A DNA stretch of 64,000 bases from Cordilura impudica (taxonomy: Eukaryota > Arthropoda > Insecta > Diptera > Scathophagidae): contig OY821521.1 of NCBI GenBank assembly GCA_963682025.1, forward strand, positions 101,463,111 through 101,527,110. The letters are read 5' to 3'. Of this stretch, positions 63,764 to 64,000 are shown piece after piece. Numbering within the stretch: the stretch's first letter is position 1; every line of letters starts with the position of its first letter. The position numbers and the translations under genes are program-made. The notes below the pieces were generated by a model that saw only the letters and a program-made list of their open reading frames with translations, was not told where the DNA came from and ran no database searches.

Positions 63764-64000
63764 ATGCCAAAATTTTCAATACAAAACACATTAAAACGGG
63801 TAAAAGAACAGATAACCAATATATTAGAAGAGTTTAAATTTATATCATCTGAAACAGAAAAAATTCAAATCCAATGGAGTTATATCACAGAACAAAACTG
63901 GGATACAACACTGAATACAACCTCTTTATGGATTGAAAAATTCTATTGGCGAAAATCCATTTTAGGAATCAATATTTGTGTTGTCTATATTAGTTTTGTC
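63764..64000 (+). CDS. Open reading frame cut by the window edge, unknown product
   Basis: The ATG follows an in-frame TAA at 63758-63760, and 79 codons stay open to the last base. The protein starts MPKFSIQNTLKRVKEQITNI and ends with a hydrophobic stretch (LGINICVVYISFV) that might begin a membrane segment. A charged, possibly helical N-terminus precedes it. Nothing is recognisable, and a first exon of a host gene or part of a transposon are both possible. An open run of this length is unusual but not rare in this AT-rich window. Confidence 0.35.
   Translation, partial: MPKFSIQNTLKRVKEQITNILEEFKFISSETEKIQIQWSYITEQNWDTTLNTTSLWIEKFYWRKSILGINICVVYISFV

Overview
The window is AT-rich eukaryotic DNA. 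It has spliced genes, long introns and densely nested decayed transposons. The transposon families (Transib, jockey-like LINEs, Tc1, rosa-type mariner, pogo, P-like, Helitron, copia) and the dipteran-style interspersed repeats with GTCY microsatellites point to a higher fly, probably a muscoid or calliphorid. That identification is inference. There is no prokaryotic content, CRISPR array, rRNA or convincing tRNA gene.

Only one host gene can be fully assembled: an odorant receptor of the insect 7tm_6 family at 16874-30747 (+). It has seven exons joined by canonical GT-AG sites into 372 codons. Its three large or repeat-bearing introns hold most of the insertions seen there: a mariner remnant split by a LINE, DINE-1-like repeats, and a P-like element that contains a mitochondrial nad2 fragment which in turn contains a DINE-1-like repeat. 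Other possible host coding sequence is an unidentified internal exon near 45.1-45.2 kb and an open reading frame running off the right edge from 63764.

Layout. 0.8-2.8 kb: dead Transib. 2.9-3.5 kb: copia remnant. 5.3-5.7 kb and 9.0-10.7 kb: jockey-like remnants. 6.1-7.3 kb: dead Tc1 with both ends. 7.8-8.7 kb: 110-bp minisatellite and a possible LTR. 10.8-11.0 kb: small Helitron. 11.6-12.1 kb: pogo fragment. 12.9-15.6 kb: pyrimidine-rich DNA with splice-like sites. 15.9-16.4 kb: MITE. 16.8-30.9 kb: the receptor gene. 32-36 kb: DINE-1-like copies. 36.3-41 kb: a decayed LINE interrupted by an intact-looking rosa (DD41D) transposon and a TIR element. 41.4-41.8 kb: second small Helitron. 45.4-46.75 kb: DINE-like element carrying a heptamer satellite. 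47-49 kb: broken transposase-like gene of an uncharacterised family. 49.3-50.1 kb: Helitron 3' end with helicase tail. 54.66-60.02 kb: an almost pure ATT array of about 5.35 kb. 60-63.4 kb: more DINE-like repeats, a 127-bp tandem repeat and two MITEs.

The strongest unusual signals are the giant perfect ATT array, the nad2 NUMT read in mitochondrial code inside a P-like element, a repeat superfamily sharing 5' and 3' end architecture with DINE-1/Helentron-associated elements, two small Helitrons with matching TC...CTAG termini, and an intact DD41D transposon. No operon-like or defence-type system was found.
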